Source: an uncultured Alphaproteobacteria bacterium (GTDB lineage Bacteria > Pseudomonadota > Alphaproteobacteria > RF32 > CAG-239). From it: a stretch of DNA of 64,000 nucleotides. The DNA is taken from assembly GCA_934271465.1 (NCBI GenBank), contig CAKQRQ010000007.1, forward strand, positions 1 to 64,000, read 5' to 3'. Each line of letters begins with the position of its first letter. The first letter of the stretch is position 1. Below the pieces are notes generated by a model. That model was not told the DNA's origin. It saw only the letters and a program-made list of their open reading frames with translations, and did not search any database. A program made the position numbers and the translations under genes. This document shows positions 41,581 to 49,043 of this stretch, in pieces.

Positions 41581-42054
41581 TATTATGGGACATCAACTTT
41601 TTTAAAGGGTGGAGGGAATACAAAATTTATGCTTGATATTTGGGCTAAAAGAGGAATTATTTCATTACTAAAAGAGGCATATGAACGGGGCACTATTCTT
41701 TCAGGATTAAGTGCCGGTGCAAATTGTTGGTTTGATTGCTTTAGCTCAGACTCATTTTTAAGCGATGCGGATAAACAAGATTTCAATATTGCAAAAGAAA
41801 AATTAGCCATACTCAATGGACTGGGATATCTTAAAGGTGCGTTTTGTCCTCATTATTTGTTTGAAGCTTATAGACGCCCGGCATTTCTTTATCAAATTCA
41901 AAGGTTGAATATTACTGCTTATGGTGTAGATAATAATGTAGCTTTAGTCTTTGTTAATGAAAAATTGAATAAAGTTATAAAAAGCCAACCTTTGGCTAAA
42001 GCGTTTAAAATTATATGTGAAAACGGAAAAATAATAGAAAAAGAAATTTATTAA
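41581..42054 (+). pseudogene. Truncated peptidase E (S51) family protein
   Basis: The frame opens after a stop at 41578 without a start codon and encodes TFLKGGGNTKFML, GTILSGLSAGANCWFD (nucleophile Ser in SAGA), and FCPHYLFEAYRRPAFLYQI, all characteristic of peptidase E-like class I glutamine-amidotransferase-fold proteins. The N-terminal 60-75 residues of the normal protein are missing, and the first usable ATG (41629) would start after the GGGNT motif. It is therefore a 5'-truncated gene, unless a non-ATG start is used. It is very AT-rich and flanked on both sides by the same degenerate repeats, suggesting horizontal arrival and decay. Confidence 0.7.
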
Positions 42055-42109
42055 TAGGGAATGCCTGTTAAAATTATCCCATAAGATTTTTTCAAATATC
42101 ACCTTTCAG

Positions 42110-42240
42110 AAAAGATATACACTTTAGATTATACAACAAACCCTTTTATCTATACAGTTACAACTTTAGAATACGTCCTAAGGTTATATATATTAGACCT
42201 TTAGGTCATATCTTTTATATTCAGATAATAAGCATCAAAC
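42110..42240. repeat. Degenerate AT-rich repeats, right group
   Basis: CTTTAGATTATACAAC, CTTTAGAATACGTCCTAAGG and CCTTTAGGTCATATC are relatives of the motif in 41099-41430, spaced about 40-45 bp, lying between the peptidase E remnant and the third secreted gene. Confidence 0.4.
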
Positions 42241-42245
42241 AGCTT

Positions 42246-44132
42246 TCATTCAAATTCACAACTACACCGACCGGATTTTTGAAGTGGTGGAACAATTTCG
42301 TTGATTTGCGTTATGCGCTGATAAGGTGCTAATGCCCACCTTATCTTTTGTGTCGTATTACCGTAAGGATTTTCCGGATCAAAATTATCAGCCTTGTCCG
42401 TAGAGCTGAATGTCAAATCTCGCAACCCGATAATCTTAACCGTTTTACCGTCCTCTGAAACAGCAAAAACAATTCCGGCGGGCGTTCTGCTTCCGTCATA
42501 CTTATCTGCCGAACCATAGGACTTATCCGTATACATCACGTCACCGATTTTAGGAAATTCAGCCAATTGAGGGACATTTTGAACGATCAAAGCCACGCGG
42601 ACATAGGCTGTTCCATGTTTCCATAGTTGCGGGTTTTCTCCCCATTTCAAATTTATCAATTTAATATAGTTAGAACCATCATAAGTTGTAAAATAAAGAT
42701 GACTAGGCGTTGACTTATCCAAATCAAACGGTTGAGCTATTTCGCTGTCTGCAGCCTGTAATATACTCAATGAATTATTAATCCATGAAATATTGTTTCC
42801 AACCATTCCTTTTGTAAAACTCGTCATTTTAACTTTATTCGCGCCATAAATATCTGCCCATTCGCCGATGGCTGGAATATACCACTTTCCCTGTCCGAAA
42901 TCTCCTGTCTTCTTCCCGACATAAAATTGGCTTGCAGCATAGGGCACAAGAGCATTTTTACCGATTTTTTCAACATTAAGATAAGTTACCCCATACCCAT
43001 CATACAATTCTTTGGCATCCAGACACAATTCCTGACAATTTCCCAAAACACATTGCCCGCTTCCCAATTCATATCCTTCTACACAAGTTTTGCAGGAACA
43101 ATCGTCATTATACGTCACGCAATTTTGTTGATAACACTGATCAAATTCACACGGACAGCCGCATGCCGATAAGAATCCGCCAATAAACTCCGACACATTC
43201 CACGCCAAAACACCGTCAACCATTCCGCCTCCATTGCGCCAACTTGTGACTTTTGAAGCTCCACCATACGGATTATCCATATCAAAATTATTAAGTGTAT
43301 TATAATGACTAAAAGTCAAATTTCTTAATCCGATAAATTTAACATCTTTACCGCTGTCGGATACTGCAAAGATAATCCCGATAGGCGTTTTAGAGCTGTT
43401 ATAAGCATCCGCCGAGCTAAAAATTTTATCCAAATATATCACATCGCCGATTTTAGGTTTTGTATCAACGATAGACAAGCCGCTCACACCTGAAACAACT
43501 CGCATATACCTTCCGTGCTCAAAGCTCCATTCCATTGAACGACGTCCTGTTTCGGGATAAAATAACCATGTTCTTTGGCTGTCATTCAATGTTGATGACC
43601 AATACCCGCCAGTTTCCCATTCATCAGCTGCGGCGCCTTTGCTCTGCAGTGCCGAAATAGAGCTATTAATCAGAGCTATATTTTCGCCGATTGCGCCTGA
43701 TTTCTCCATTGCCGCTGTCATTTTATTAACATCTGTTCCATACAAATCCATCCATTCTCCGATAGACGGCAGCCACCATTTGCCTTGACCGAAATCCCCG
43801 CCTTTGTCGCCGATATAAAACAGGCTTGCCGCATAGGGTGCTAACATTCGGCTGCCCCAGCTTTCAACATACAACTTCGTATTGATTTCGCCATTATACA
43901 AAGACGATGTATCTTTGCACCTGCCTTTGCAATTCAAATCCCCGCAGAAAACAGTATTATCATCTTTGATATTAAATGGGCAGGGAAGGACATCTTTTTC
44001 AAAACATGTGCATTGTTTACGCGTCTGAACATAGCCTAATTCTTCACAACTCGGTTTTTGCAAACAATCGGTTGAAGCGTAAGTGTTTGAAATTACACAA
44101 AATAAAAAAAGTAAAATAAAACCATATTTCAT
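42246..44132 (-). CDS. Secreted Cys-rich protein with two FGE/Lcl-like domains (paralogue 3)
   Basis: A 628-aa exported protein. The ATG at 44130-44132 (MKYGFILLFLFCVISNTYA) is chosen because it starts the signal peptide. The frame continues 24 codons upstream through the palindromic site, but that part lacks a ribosome binding site and any homology. After a Cys-rich head (CLQKPSCEELGY, CPFNIKDD) come two copies of the same module: FGQGKWWLPSIGEWMDLYG with YWSST and then KIGDVIYLDKIF and LRNLTFSHYN; and FGQGKWYIPAIGEWADIYG with KIGDVMYTDKSYG and LRDLTFSSTD. A Cys-rich linker (CPCEFDQCYQQNC, CSCKTCVEGYELGSGQC) separates them. No beta-helix region like that of paralogue 2. Probably a surface or secreted protein; function unknown. 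Confidence 0.85.
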   Translation of the reverse strand: MKYGFILLFLFCVISNTYASTDCLQKPSCEELGYVQTRKQCTCFEKDVLPCPFNIKDDNTVFCGDLNCKGRCKDTSSLYNGEINTKLYVESWGSRMLAPYAASLFYIGDKGGDFGQGKWWLPSIGEWMDLYGTDVNKMTAAMEKSGAIGENIALINSSISALQSKGAAADEWETGGYWSSTLNDSQRTWLFYPETGRRSMEWSFEHGRYMRVVSGVSGLSIVDTKPKIGDVIYLDKIFSSADAYNSSKTPIGIIFAVSDSGKDVKFIGLRNLTFSHYNTLNNFDMDNPYGGASKVTSWRNGGGMVDGVLAWNVSEFIGGFLSACGCPCEFDQCYQQNCVTYNDDCSCKTCVEGYELGSGQCVLGNCQELCLDAKELYDGYGVTYLNVEKIGKNALVPYAASQFYVGKKTGDFGQGKWYIPAIGEWADIYGANKVKMTSFTKGMVGNNISWINNSLSILQAADSEIAQPFDLDKSTPSHLYFTTYDGSNYIKLINLKWGENPQLWKHGTAYVRVALIVQNVPQLAEFPKIGDVMYTDKSYGSADKYDGSRTPAGIVFAVSEDGKTVKIIGLRDLTFSSTDKADNFDPENPYGNTTQKIRWALAPYQRITQINEIVPPLQKSGRCSCEFE

Positions 44133-44161
44133 GAGATAAGCCCCTTGGTTGACGCATCGTT

Positions 44162-44193
44162 TATAGCGTTTAAACCAACGTTTAAACGCTATA
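44162..44193. repeat. Gene-proximal palindromic site, locus 3
   Basis: Perfect 14-bp arms (TATAGCGTTTAAAC and complement) around CAAC, 29 bp upstream of the gene start at 44132; inverted relative to 44308-44345. Confidence 0.92.
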
Positions 44194-44273
44194 GTCATGT
44201 ACAAGGGATTTTGAAAAATGCACTTTTTAAGAGAATTGATAACGCATTGAAAAATAATAAAAAATTAAAATTA

Positions 44274-44302
44274 TTGCTTTTTTAATAATTGGCTGGTATA
44301 CT
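44274..44302 (+). promoter_or_regulatory. Outward-pointing promoter inside candidate invertible segment, locus 3
   Basis: TTGCTT (44274-44279), 17 bp, TATACT (44297-44302), directed away from the secreted-protein gene. A transcript in this direction would meet the hairpin terminator at 44375-44412 within about 100 nt, so it has no protein-coding target. Inversion would direct it at the gene at 44132. Confidence 0.75.
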
Positions 44303-44307
44303 CAAAA

Positions 44308-44345
44308 CAATAGAGCGTTTAAACGTTGGTTTAAACGCTCTATTG
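44308..44345. repeat. Gene-distal palindromic site, locus 3
   Basis: Perfect 17-bp arms (CAATAGAGCGTTTAAAC and complement) around GTTG. The 24-bp cores of the locus 3 pair enclose 125 bp. Confidence 0.92.
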
Positions 44346-44374
44346 CGTTTTGTTGATTTTCAATCACTTAAACA

Positions 44375-44412
44375 AAAAAGCCTCCGAAGACAACCATCAA
44401 CGGAGGCTTTTT
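44375..44412. terminator. Bidirectional terminator between mscL and locus 3
   Basis: AAAAAGCCTCCG pairs with CGGAGGCTTTTT across a 14-nt loop, with T runs on both strands. It ends mscL (minus) and would also stop the rightward locus 3 transcript. Confidence 0.9.
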
Positions 44413-44428
44413 ATTATGAGCAAAGATA

Positions 44429-44920
44429 TTATTTCTTTTTACCTTTTTCCTCGGACAATTCCGATGTGCAATGCGGGCAACGCGTTGCATTCAACGGAAT
44501 TTCAGAACAGCAATAAGGACAAATTTTTGTTGTTTTAATAATCTCTTTTTCCTCTTTTTTATCCATTTTGGCCTGTAATTCATTAATGGCTTTAATCAAA
44601 ATGAATACGGCAAAAGCCACAATCAAAAAGCTGATAACGGCATTGACAAACAAACCGATATTCAAAGTCACAGCCCCCGCTGTTTGCGCCGCAGACAAAG
44701 AATTATACGGAGCCGGCGTTGCGCCGTCTTTCAAAACCAAGAACAGATTTGTAAAATCGACCTTTCCGAGGAGCAAGCCTATCGGCGGCATAATGATATC
44801 TTTAACCAAAGAATCGACAATTTTTCCAAACGCAGCCCCGATGATGATACCGACAGCCATGTCGATGACATTTCCGCGCATTGCAAATTTTTTGAATTCA
44901 TTCGCTAAATTTTTAAACAT
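44429..44920 (-). CDS. mscL: Large-conductance mechanosensitive channel with C-terminal zinc ribbon
   Basis: A 163-aa MscL, the emergency pressure valve of the inner membrane. The start is placed at MFKNLANEFKKFAMRGNV because a strong GGAGGAAAG ribosome binding site precedes it; the frame extends 17 codons further without MscL similarity. The first helix VIDMAVGIIIGAAFGKIVDSL and second helix FVNAVISFLIVAFAVFILIKAIN are canonical. The C-terminus carries a CPYCCSEIPLNATRCPHC zinc-ribbon-like module after the usual cytoplasmic helix, an extension absent from E. coli MscL (136 aa). Its role is unknown. Confidence 0.94.
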   Translation of the reverse strand: MFKNLANEFKKFAMRGNVIDMAVGIIIGAAFGKIVDSLVKDIIMPPIGLLLGKVDFTNLFLVLKDGATPAPYNSLSAAQTAGAVTLNIGLFVNAVISFLIVAFAVFILIKAINELQAKMDKKEEKEIIKTTKICPYCCSEIPLNATRCPHCTSELSEEKGKKK

Positions 44921-44980
44921 CTTTCCTCCAAAAACAAAAATCGCGCTATCCTCAAAAGACAGCGCGACCATTTTTCTTAA

Positions 44981-45511
44981 TTACATTTTCTCGACTTGAG
45001 AATATTCCAATTCCACCGGAGTCGAACGACCAAAGATGGAAACAGCAACCTTCAAGCGGGCTTTTTCAACATCAATCTCTTCAACCAACCCGACAAAAGA
45101 CGCAAATGGACCATCGCAAACACGGACTTGCTCACCGATTTCAAAATTGACAACCTCACGCGGACGTTCAATACCCTCCTTCATCTGGGTAATAATCCGC
45201 TGAGCCTCAGCCTCTGTAATCGGATAAGGCTTATTACGCGATCCCAAAAATCCGCTGACATTCGGATTGTTTTTAATCAAATGCCAAGCTTCATCAGACA
45301 TAATCATCTTAATCAGAATATATCCAGGGAAAAACTTGCGCTCACTTGTAACTTTGGTGCCTTTTTTAACTTCAACGACTTCTTCCGTCGGAATCATAAT
45401 ATCAAAAATGCGGTCTTCCCATTTTTTTAAAACAACCTGTTCTCTGATTGACTGCGCAACTTTTTTCTCGCAGCCCGAGTGAACATTAACAACATACCAA
45501 CGAGCGTCCAT
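44981..45511 (-). CDS. nusG: Transcription termination/antitermination factor NusG
   Basis: A 176-aa NusG that binds RNA polymerase and links it to Rho and to ribosomal protein S10. It has the N-terminal NGN domain (WYVVNVHSGCEKKVAQSIRE, FFPGYILIKMIMSDEAWHLIKN) and the C-terminal KOW domain (FEIGEQVRVCDGPFASFVGLVEEID). Length is typical. Order tRNA-Trp, secE, nusG is the common bacterial arrangement; the ribosomal protein genes rplK/rplA that often follow are replaced here by mscL. Confidence 0.96.
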   Translation of the reverse strand: MDARWYVVNVHSGCEKKVAQSIREQVVLKKWEDRIFDIMIPTEEVVEVKKGTKVTSERKFFPGYILIKMIMSDEAWHLIKNNPNVSGFLGSRNKPYPITEAEAQRIITQMKEGIERPREVVNFEIGEQVRVCDGPFASFVGLVEEIDVEKARLKVAVSIFGRSTPVELEYSQVEKM

Positions 45512-45516
45512 CTAAT

Positions 45517-45714
45517 CTATACTCCGAATGAAAATATCGTTTTAACAATCCAGCCCAATACTTGATCAACAATAAAAAAGAATGTCGCGGCAATGGCCAC
45601 GATAATAACAACCATAACCAAACTTTGCATAACTTCTTTTTTGGTCGGCCAAGTAACTTTTTTAACTTCTTGTTTAACCTGACGGAAAAACTGTAACGGA
45701 CTGATCTTTGCCAT
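45517..45714 (-). CDS. secE: Protein translocase subunit SecE
   Basis: A 65-aa single-helix SecE, the clamp subunit of the SecYEG translocon. The start is taken at MAKISPLQFFRQVKQEVKKV, nine codons inside the longest frame, because the family begins there. The amphipathic segment VKQEVKKVTWPTKKEVMQS and the single membrane helix (VVIIVAIAATFFFIVDQVL) are canonical. It lies 5 bp before nusG and 31 bp after tRNA-Trp, with which it may be cotranscribed. Confidence 0.94.
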   Translation of the reverse strand: MAKISPLQFFRQVKQEVKKVTWPTKKEVMQSLVMVVIIVAIAATFFFIVDQVLGWIVKTIFSFGV

Positions 45715-45744
45715 AGATATTACCTTTAAACAATTAAACAAAAG

Positions 45745-45820
45745 TGGCAGGGGCAGTAAGATTCGAACTCACGACACCCGGTTTTGGAGACCGGTGCTCT
45801 ACCAACTGAGCTATACCCCT
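45745..45820 (-). tRNA. tRNA-Trp (CCA)
   Basis: A 76-nt tRNA: acceptor AGGGGTA pairs with TGCCCCT, anticodon loop in CGGTCTCCAAAACCG reads CCA, T arm GTGAGTTCGAATCTTAC, CCA end encoded. Its position just upstream of secE-nusG supports tryptophan identity. Confidence 0.97.
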
Positions 45821-45828
45821 AAAAAGAC

Positions 45829-45850
45829 GCAGTCTGTTTTTCAAGACTGC
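45829..45850 (-). terminator. Terminator after ldcA
   Basis: On the minus strand, GCAGTCT pairs with AGACTGC across a short A-rich loop, followed by GTCTTTTT. It lies 50 bp after the ldcA stop and immediately before tRNA-Trp. Confidence 0.7.
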
Positions 45851-45899
45851 ATAGAAACTAATACATAAGATTCCGCAATAAATCAAGTATTTTTTTCAA

Positions 45900-46784
45900 C
45901 TATTTGTCAATTTGTTTCAAAGTGCATTTTGTCGCATCTAACCGATACTTAACTCCACAGGTCAAAACAAGCCTTTTCTTAAAATGTCCGTAGTTAAACG
46001 ACTTAATTATCGGCACACTGACCTGCGCCGCAAAGTCCTCAACCACACTTTCGACACTCCCGTGTGTCGCATGATCTTTGCATTGGCTGAACCGCCCAAA
46101 TACAATTCCCTTAACACCTTTGAAAGTTGGATTATATTTCAGCTGCGTCAACATCAGTTTGAGTTTATACGAAACCTCGCACTCGTCTTCAAGGAGCAAA
46201 ATTTTACCCGTCAAATCCGGATAATATGACGTGCCGGACAAATCCGACAAGGTCGACATATTTCCGCCGATAAGCACGCCTTCTACCGCCCCCTCATGCA
46301 CACAAGTTCCCGACTTTGCTTCAAACTTTTGTCCTGACAGAGCCGCTTTCAACCATTTATCAACTGTCGGATTAATCCGCCCGCCTCTAAAATCATACTC
46401 GGGCAAAAATCCCGTCACATACGGATTGCCTGTTTTGGCAAACACCCCAAGCTGCAGCGATGTCGTATCCGAAAAACCGATAATCGGCTTGTTGTGTTTT
46501 TGAATAACACCATAATCCAAATATTCCAAAGTCCTCAAGGCCGACGCCCCGCCATGCAAAGCAACAAGCGCATCTATGCTTTTGTCCTCATAGGCTTTCA
46601 TAATATCCTCGGCTTTGTTTTTTGCCTGAAAGGTCTCAAGAGCGCGTCCCCGATATGCCGAGGGCATCACAACAACTTCTATCCCCATTGACTCAAAGTA
46701 GGGCTTCCACAAAGCCTCGTTAAAATCCCTGTCGGACAACATCACCGACGGAGACACGATTGCAATTTTTTTGACAGGTTTCAT
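45900..46784 (-). CDS. ldcA: LD-carboxypeptidase (S66 family, LdcA/MccF-like)
   Basis: A 294-aa S66 serine peptidase. Cytoplasmic LdcA trims the terminal D-Ala from recycled muropeptide tetrapeptides; MccF relatives instead inactivate microcin C. Motifs: VALHGGASALRTLEYLDYG near residue 75, IIGFSDTTSLQLG near 102 with the nucleophilic Ser, GVLIGGNMSTLSDLSGT near 168, ILLLEDECEVSYKLKLMLTQL near 193 with the catalytic Glu, and FNYGHFKKRLVLTCG near 262 with the His. The Ser-Glu-His set is complete. It is 9 bp downstream of tolA and so is probably the last gene of the tol transcript, fitting a recycling role; the MccF-like alternative remains possible. Confidence 0.86.
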   Translation of the reverse strand: MKPVKKIAIVSPSVMLSDRDFNEALWKPYFESMGIEVVVMPSAYRGRALETFQAKNKAEDIMKAYEDKSIDALVALHGGASALRTLEYLDYGVIQKHNKPIIGFSDTTSLQLGVFAKTGNPYVTGFLPEYDFRGGRINPTVDKWLKAALSGQKFEAKSGTCVHEGAVEGVLIGGNMSTLSDLSGTSYYPDLTGKILLLEDECEVSYKLKLMLTQLKYNPTFKGVKGIVFGRFSQCKDHATHGSVESVVEDFAAQVSVPIIKSFNYGHFKKRLVLTCGVKYRLDATKCTLKQIDK

Positions 46785-46793
46785 AAAGCTCTC

Positions 46794-47747
46794 CTAGCGC
46801 ACCGATTGATCAATCGGGTTAAACCTCAATTTCAACACACGCCATTCATCATATTTTTCGGCATATCTTTCGGACAAAATCGTATAGGGCGCGCAGATAT
46901 AAACCGCCCTGACCGCGCTGTCGGCAACCGACTTAAAGTGCGGATCGCTGTTATAACGCGACTTATCCATTACCTCAACCTTAATCGGCTTGCCTTCCTG
47001 ATTCAGCTGCGCCTTAATTTCAACAATCATATCTTCAATGCCCATTGCCCCCGGATCCAAATTCCAGCAGGCTCTTAATTTTCCGGCCAACGCATCCATT
47101 TCCGAGATAGATAACTCGCTGAAATACGATCCGCCGATACCGCCTTCAACACCCATATTGGTAACGGAGGTTCCTTCTTTAATTGTGGCGGTTTCGGACT
47201 TTTCGCCCTCTTTTTCCAACGCGTCAACACTGGCTAACAGGCTTTTGAGCGGATTAGCCAATTTGGGCTCTTCCGGCTTGGCCGGTTTGGCCTTGTCATT
47301 CTTAACAGGCTTCTTTTGCGGCGGTGTCGCAGGCTTTTTAGGTTCCGGCTTTTTAGGGTGCGGTTTAACGGCAGGCTTCTTGGGCTGAGGCGCTACCAAA
47401 AAATCCTTCTTTGGCGGTTCAGGCTTGGCCGCCGGCGGTTCCGGCGCTTTTTCTTCAACCTTTTCCTTAACCTCTTCCTTTTGCGGTTCAGGCTCTGCTT
47501 TCGGCTCGTCTTTTGTATATTGTTTTTCTATCTTGCGCTTAATCTGGCTGGCGGCCTTATCCTCTTTGCCCAACTTGGCCTTTGGTGGCAGGTTAGTCAT
47601 TTCGGAAATTTTAATATCTTTCAAATCGACAATAATCGGCACCTGCGACGGCGGCGTCCGATGCCACCAGAACATCGGCACATCAATCACCCACAGCAGA
47701 AAAACCGCTAAGTGCAAAGCTATCGATTTTTTTAAGGCCACAGACAT
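46794..47747 (-). CDS. tolA: Cell envelope protein TolA
   Basis: A 317-aa TolA. One N-terminal membrane helix (IALHLAVFLLWVIDVPMFW) is followed by a long Pro/Lys/Glu-rich spacer (about 60-175, PEPQKEEVKEKVEEKAPEPP, PKKPAVKPHPKKPEPKKP) that spans the periplasm. A C-terminal TonB-like domain follows (about 210-310; LAGKLRACWNLDPGAMGIEDM, VKAEIK-type strands, ADSAVRAVYICAPY). TolA links the TolQ/R motor to TolB/Pal. It lies 6 bp after tolR. The spacer is Pro/Lys-rich instead of the Ala-rich helix of E. coli TolA, as is usual in alphaproteobacteria. Confidence 0.9.
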   Translation of the reverse strand: MSVALKKSIALHLAVFLLWVIDVPMFWWHRTPPSQVPIIVDLKDIKISEMTNLPPKAKLGKEDKAASQIKRKIEKQYTKDEPKAEPEPQKEEVKEKVEEKAPEPPAAKPEPPKKDFLVAPQPKKPAVKPHPKKPEPKKPATPPQKKPVKNDKAKPAKPEEPKLANPLKSLLASVDALEKEGEKSETATIKEGTSVTNMGVEGGIGGSYFSELSISEMDALAGKLRACWNLDPGAMGIEDMIVEIKAQLNQEGKPIKVEVMDKSRYNSDPHFKSVADSAVRAVYICAPYTILSERYAEKYDEWRVLKLRFNPIDQSVR

Positions 47748-47753
47748 TGCGCT

Positions 47754-48179
47754 TTATTTTTTCCTGTTCGGTTTGGGTTCGGTTTTCAGGCCGACTTTAT
47801 CAAAACCGGCCTCTTTCAAAATGGCCATCAACCCGATAACACGCCCGTATTCGGCGTTTGTATCGCCTGAAATGGTCACGCTCAAGGCACTGTTCTGCCC
47901 TTTGATGGCATTGAGTTTATCAACAATCTTATCTGCCGGAATTTCGGTCTTTCCGATGTAATAATAGCCGTCTTTGTCCACGCTGATATTGATTGAGGTA
48001 TCCTCGCCTTCCATAGCTTTTCCGCCGACTTTCGGCAAATCAAGAGCAATGCCCGATGTCATCAGCGGCGCCGCCACCATAAAGACGACCAGCAAAACCA
48101 TCATCACATCCATCAGATTGGTAATATTGATGTCCGAGTTCAGCCGATATCGATTCGATCTGCGGGAAGACAGCGTCAT
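47754..48179 (-). CDS. tolR: Biopolymer transport protein TolR
   Basis: A 141-aa ExbD/TolR-family protein. The N-terminal cytoplasmic segment is basic (SSRRSNRYRLNSDINITNLMD). The single membrane helix carries the conserved Asp (INITNLMDVMMVLLVVFMVA, Asp near residue 23) that takes part in proton flow with TolQ. A periplasmic domain follows (ISVDKDGYYYIGKTEIPADK, ALSVTISGDTNAEYGRVI). It ends in a basic tail (EPKPNRKK). It sits 2 bp after tolQ and 6 bp before tolA in one operon. Confidence 0.93.
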   Translation of the reverse strand: MTLSSRRSNRYRLNSDINITNLMDVMMVLLVVFMVAAPLMTSGIALDLPKVGGKAMEGEDTSINISVDKDGYYYIGKTEIPADKIVDKLNAIKGQNSALSVTISGDTNAEYGRVIGLMAILKEAGFDKVGLKTEPKPNRKK

Positions 48180-48181
48180 GG

Positions 48182-48919
48182 CTATTCTCCCGCCATTTCG
48201 GCTCTGATAGCCGTGTCATCGATTTCACGCGACAAAATGGTTGAAAATTCCGACATAAATGCTTCCAATTTTTTGGCGTATCTATCCAAATCGGAAGAAA
48301 TTTTGTTATAAGCCACAACCGCCGGAATGGCCGCAATCAAGCCGAATGCCGTTGTAAACAAAGCCTCGGCAATACCGGGAGCCATCGCCGACAAAGAGTT
48401 GCTTTGGGTCGCCGCAATGGCATTAAAGCTGTTGATGATTCCCCAGACTGTTCCGAACAAACCGACCAACGGCGCAACCGACCCTGTCGAGGCCAAAAAG
48501 CCAAGCCTTGTTTCCAAAGAATCCAAATCTTTGTCCATAGACACCATCATGGCTTTTTCAATACGCTGCTGAAGAGATACCCCGCGCAGGCCTCTGTCCG
48601 TCTTTGATTTCAAGATATTCGTGCGTTTCCACTCTTTCATAGCCGCCACAAACATATTAGCCATCGGCTCATTAGGATTGGCGCCCAGAGAATCATACAG
48701 TCTGTCCAACGACCCGCCGGACCAGAATTTTTCCTCAAACTTGGCAGTTTTCTTTTTGAGCTGGCGCAAAATACCAAATTTTTCAAAAATAATCGCCCAT
48801 GACCAAACCGATGCAAAAATCAAACCGATTAAAACGACTTTTGTGACCATATCCGATGCCCACAACAGCCCCCACATCGACGCATTGCTGGCTACTTCCT
48901 GTAAAGCTTCCGTTTCCAT
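48182..48919 (-). CDS. tolQ: Tol-Pal system proton-channel protein TolQ
   Basis: A 245-aa MotA/TolQ/ExbB-family protein. Three membrane segments: VTKVVLIGLIFASVWSWAII near the start, LGFLASTGSVAPLVGLFGTVWGII near 150, and GIAEALFTTAFGLIAAIPAVV near 190. The conserved Thr residues and the GSVAPLVGLFGTVWGIINSF motif are typical. With TolR it forms the proton-driven motor that energises TolA at the division site. It leads the tolQ-tolR-tolA set, 124 bp downstream of ybgC; the 124-bp AT-rich gap may contain a promoter. Confidence 0.94.
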   Translation of the reverse strand: METEALQEVASNASMWGLLWASDMVTKVVLIGLIFASVWSWAIIFEKFGILRQLKKKTAKFEEKFWSGGSLDRLYDSLGANPNEPMANMFVAAMKEWKRTNILKSKTDRGLRGVSLQQRIEKAMMVSMDKDLDSLETRLGFLASTGSVAPLVGLFGTVWGIINSFNAIAATQSNSLSAMAPGIAEALFTTAFGLIAAIPAVVAYNKISSDLDRYAKKLEAFMSEFSTILSREIDDTAIRAEMAGE

Positions 48920-49043
48920 AAGATAGATTCCTCAAAAATTTAAAATTAATTCCAAATATTTTTTAGCAAACATAGCAAAAAATATTAAAGATTCAATTAA
49001 TATATCTTTATGTTAACATTTTGATAAATAAAAAAAGACAGTT

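Noticed and set aside
44133..44204. Longer N-terminus for secreted paralogue 3, reading through the palindromic site
   Set aside because: The signal peptide starts at 44132, the extension has no ribosome binding site, and the other two paralogues have no such extension.
45900..46784. Microcin C immunity protein MccF
   Set aside because: Same S66 family, but the position at the end of a tol/envelope transcript fits a recycling LD-carboxypeptidase better, and no microcin genes are nearby.
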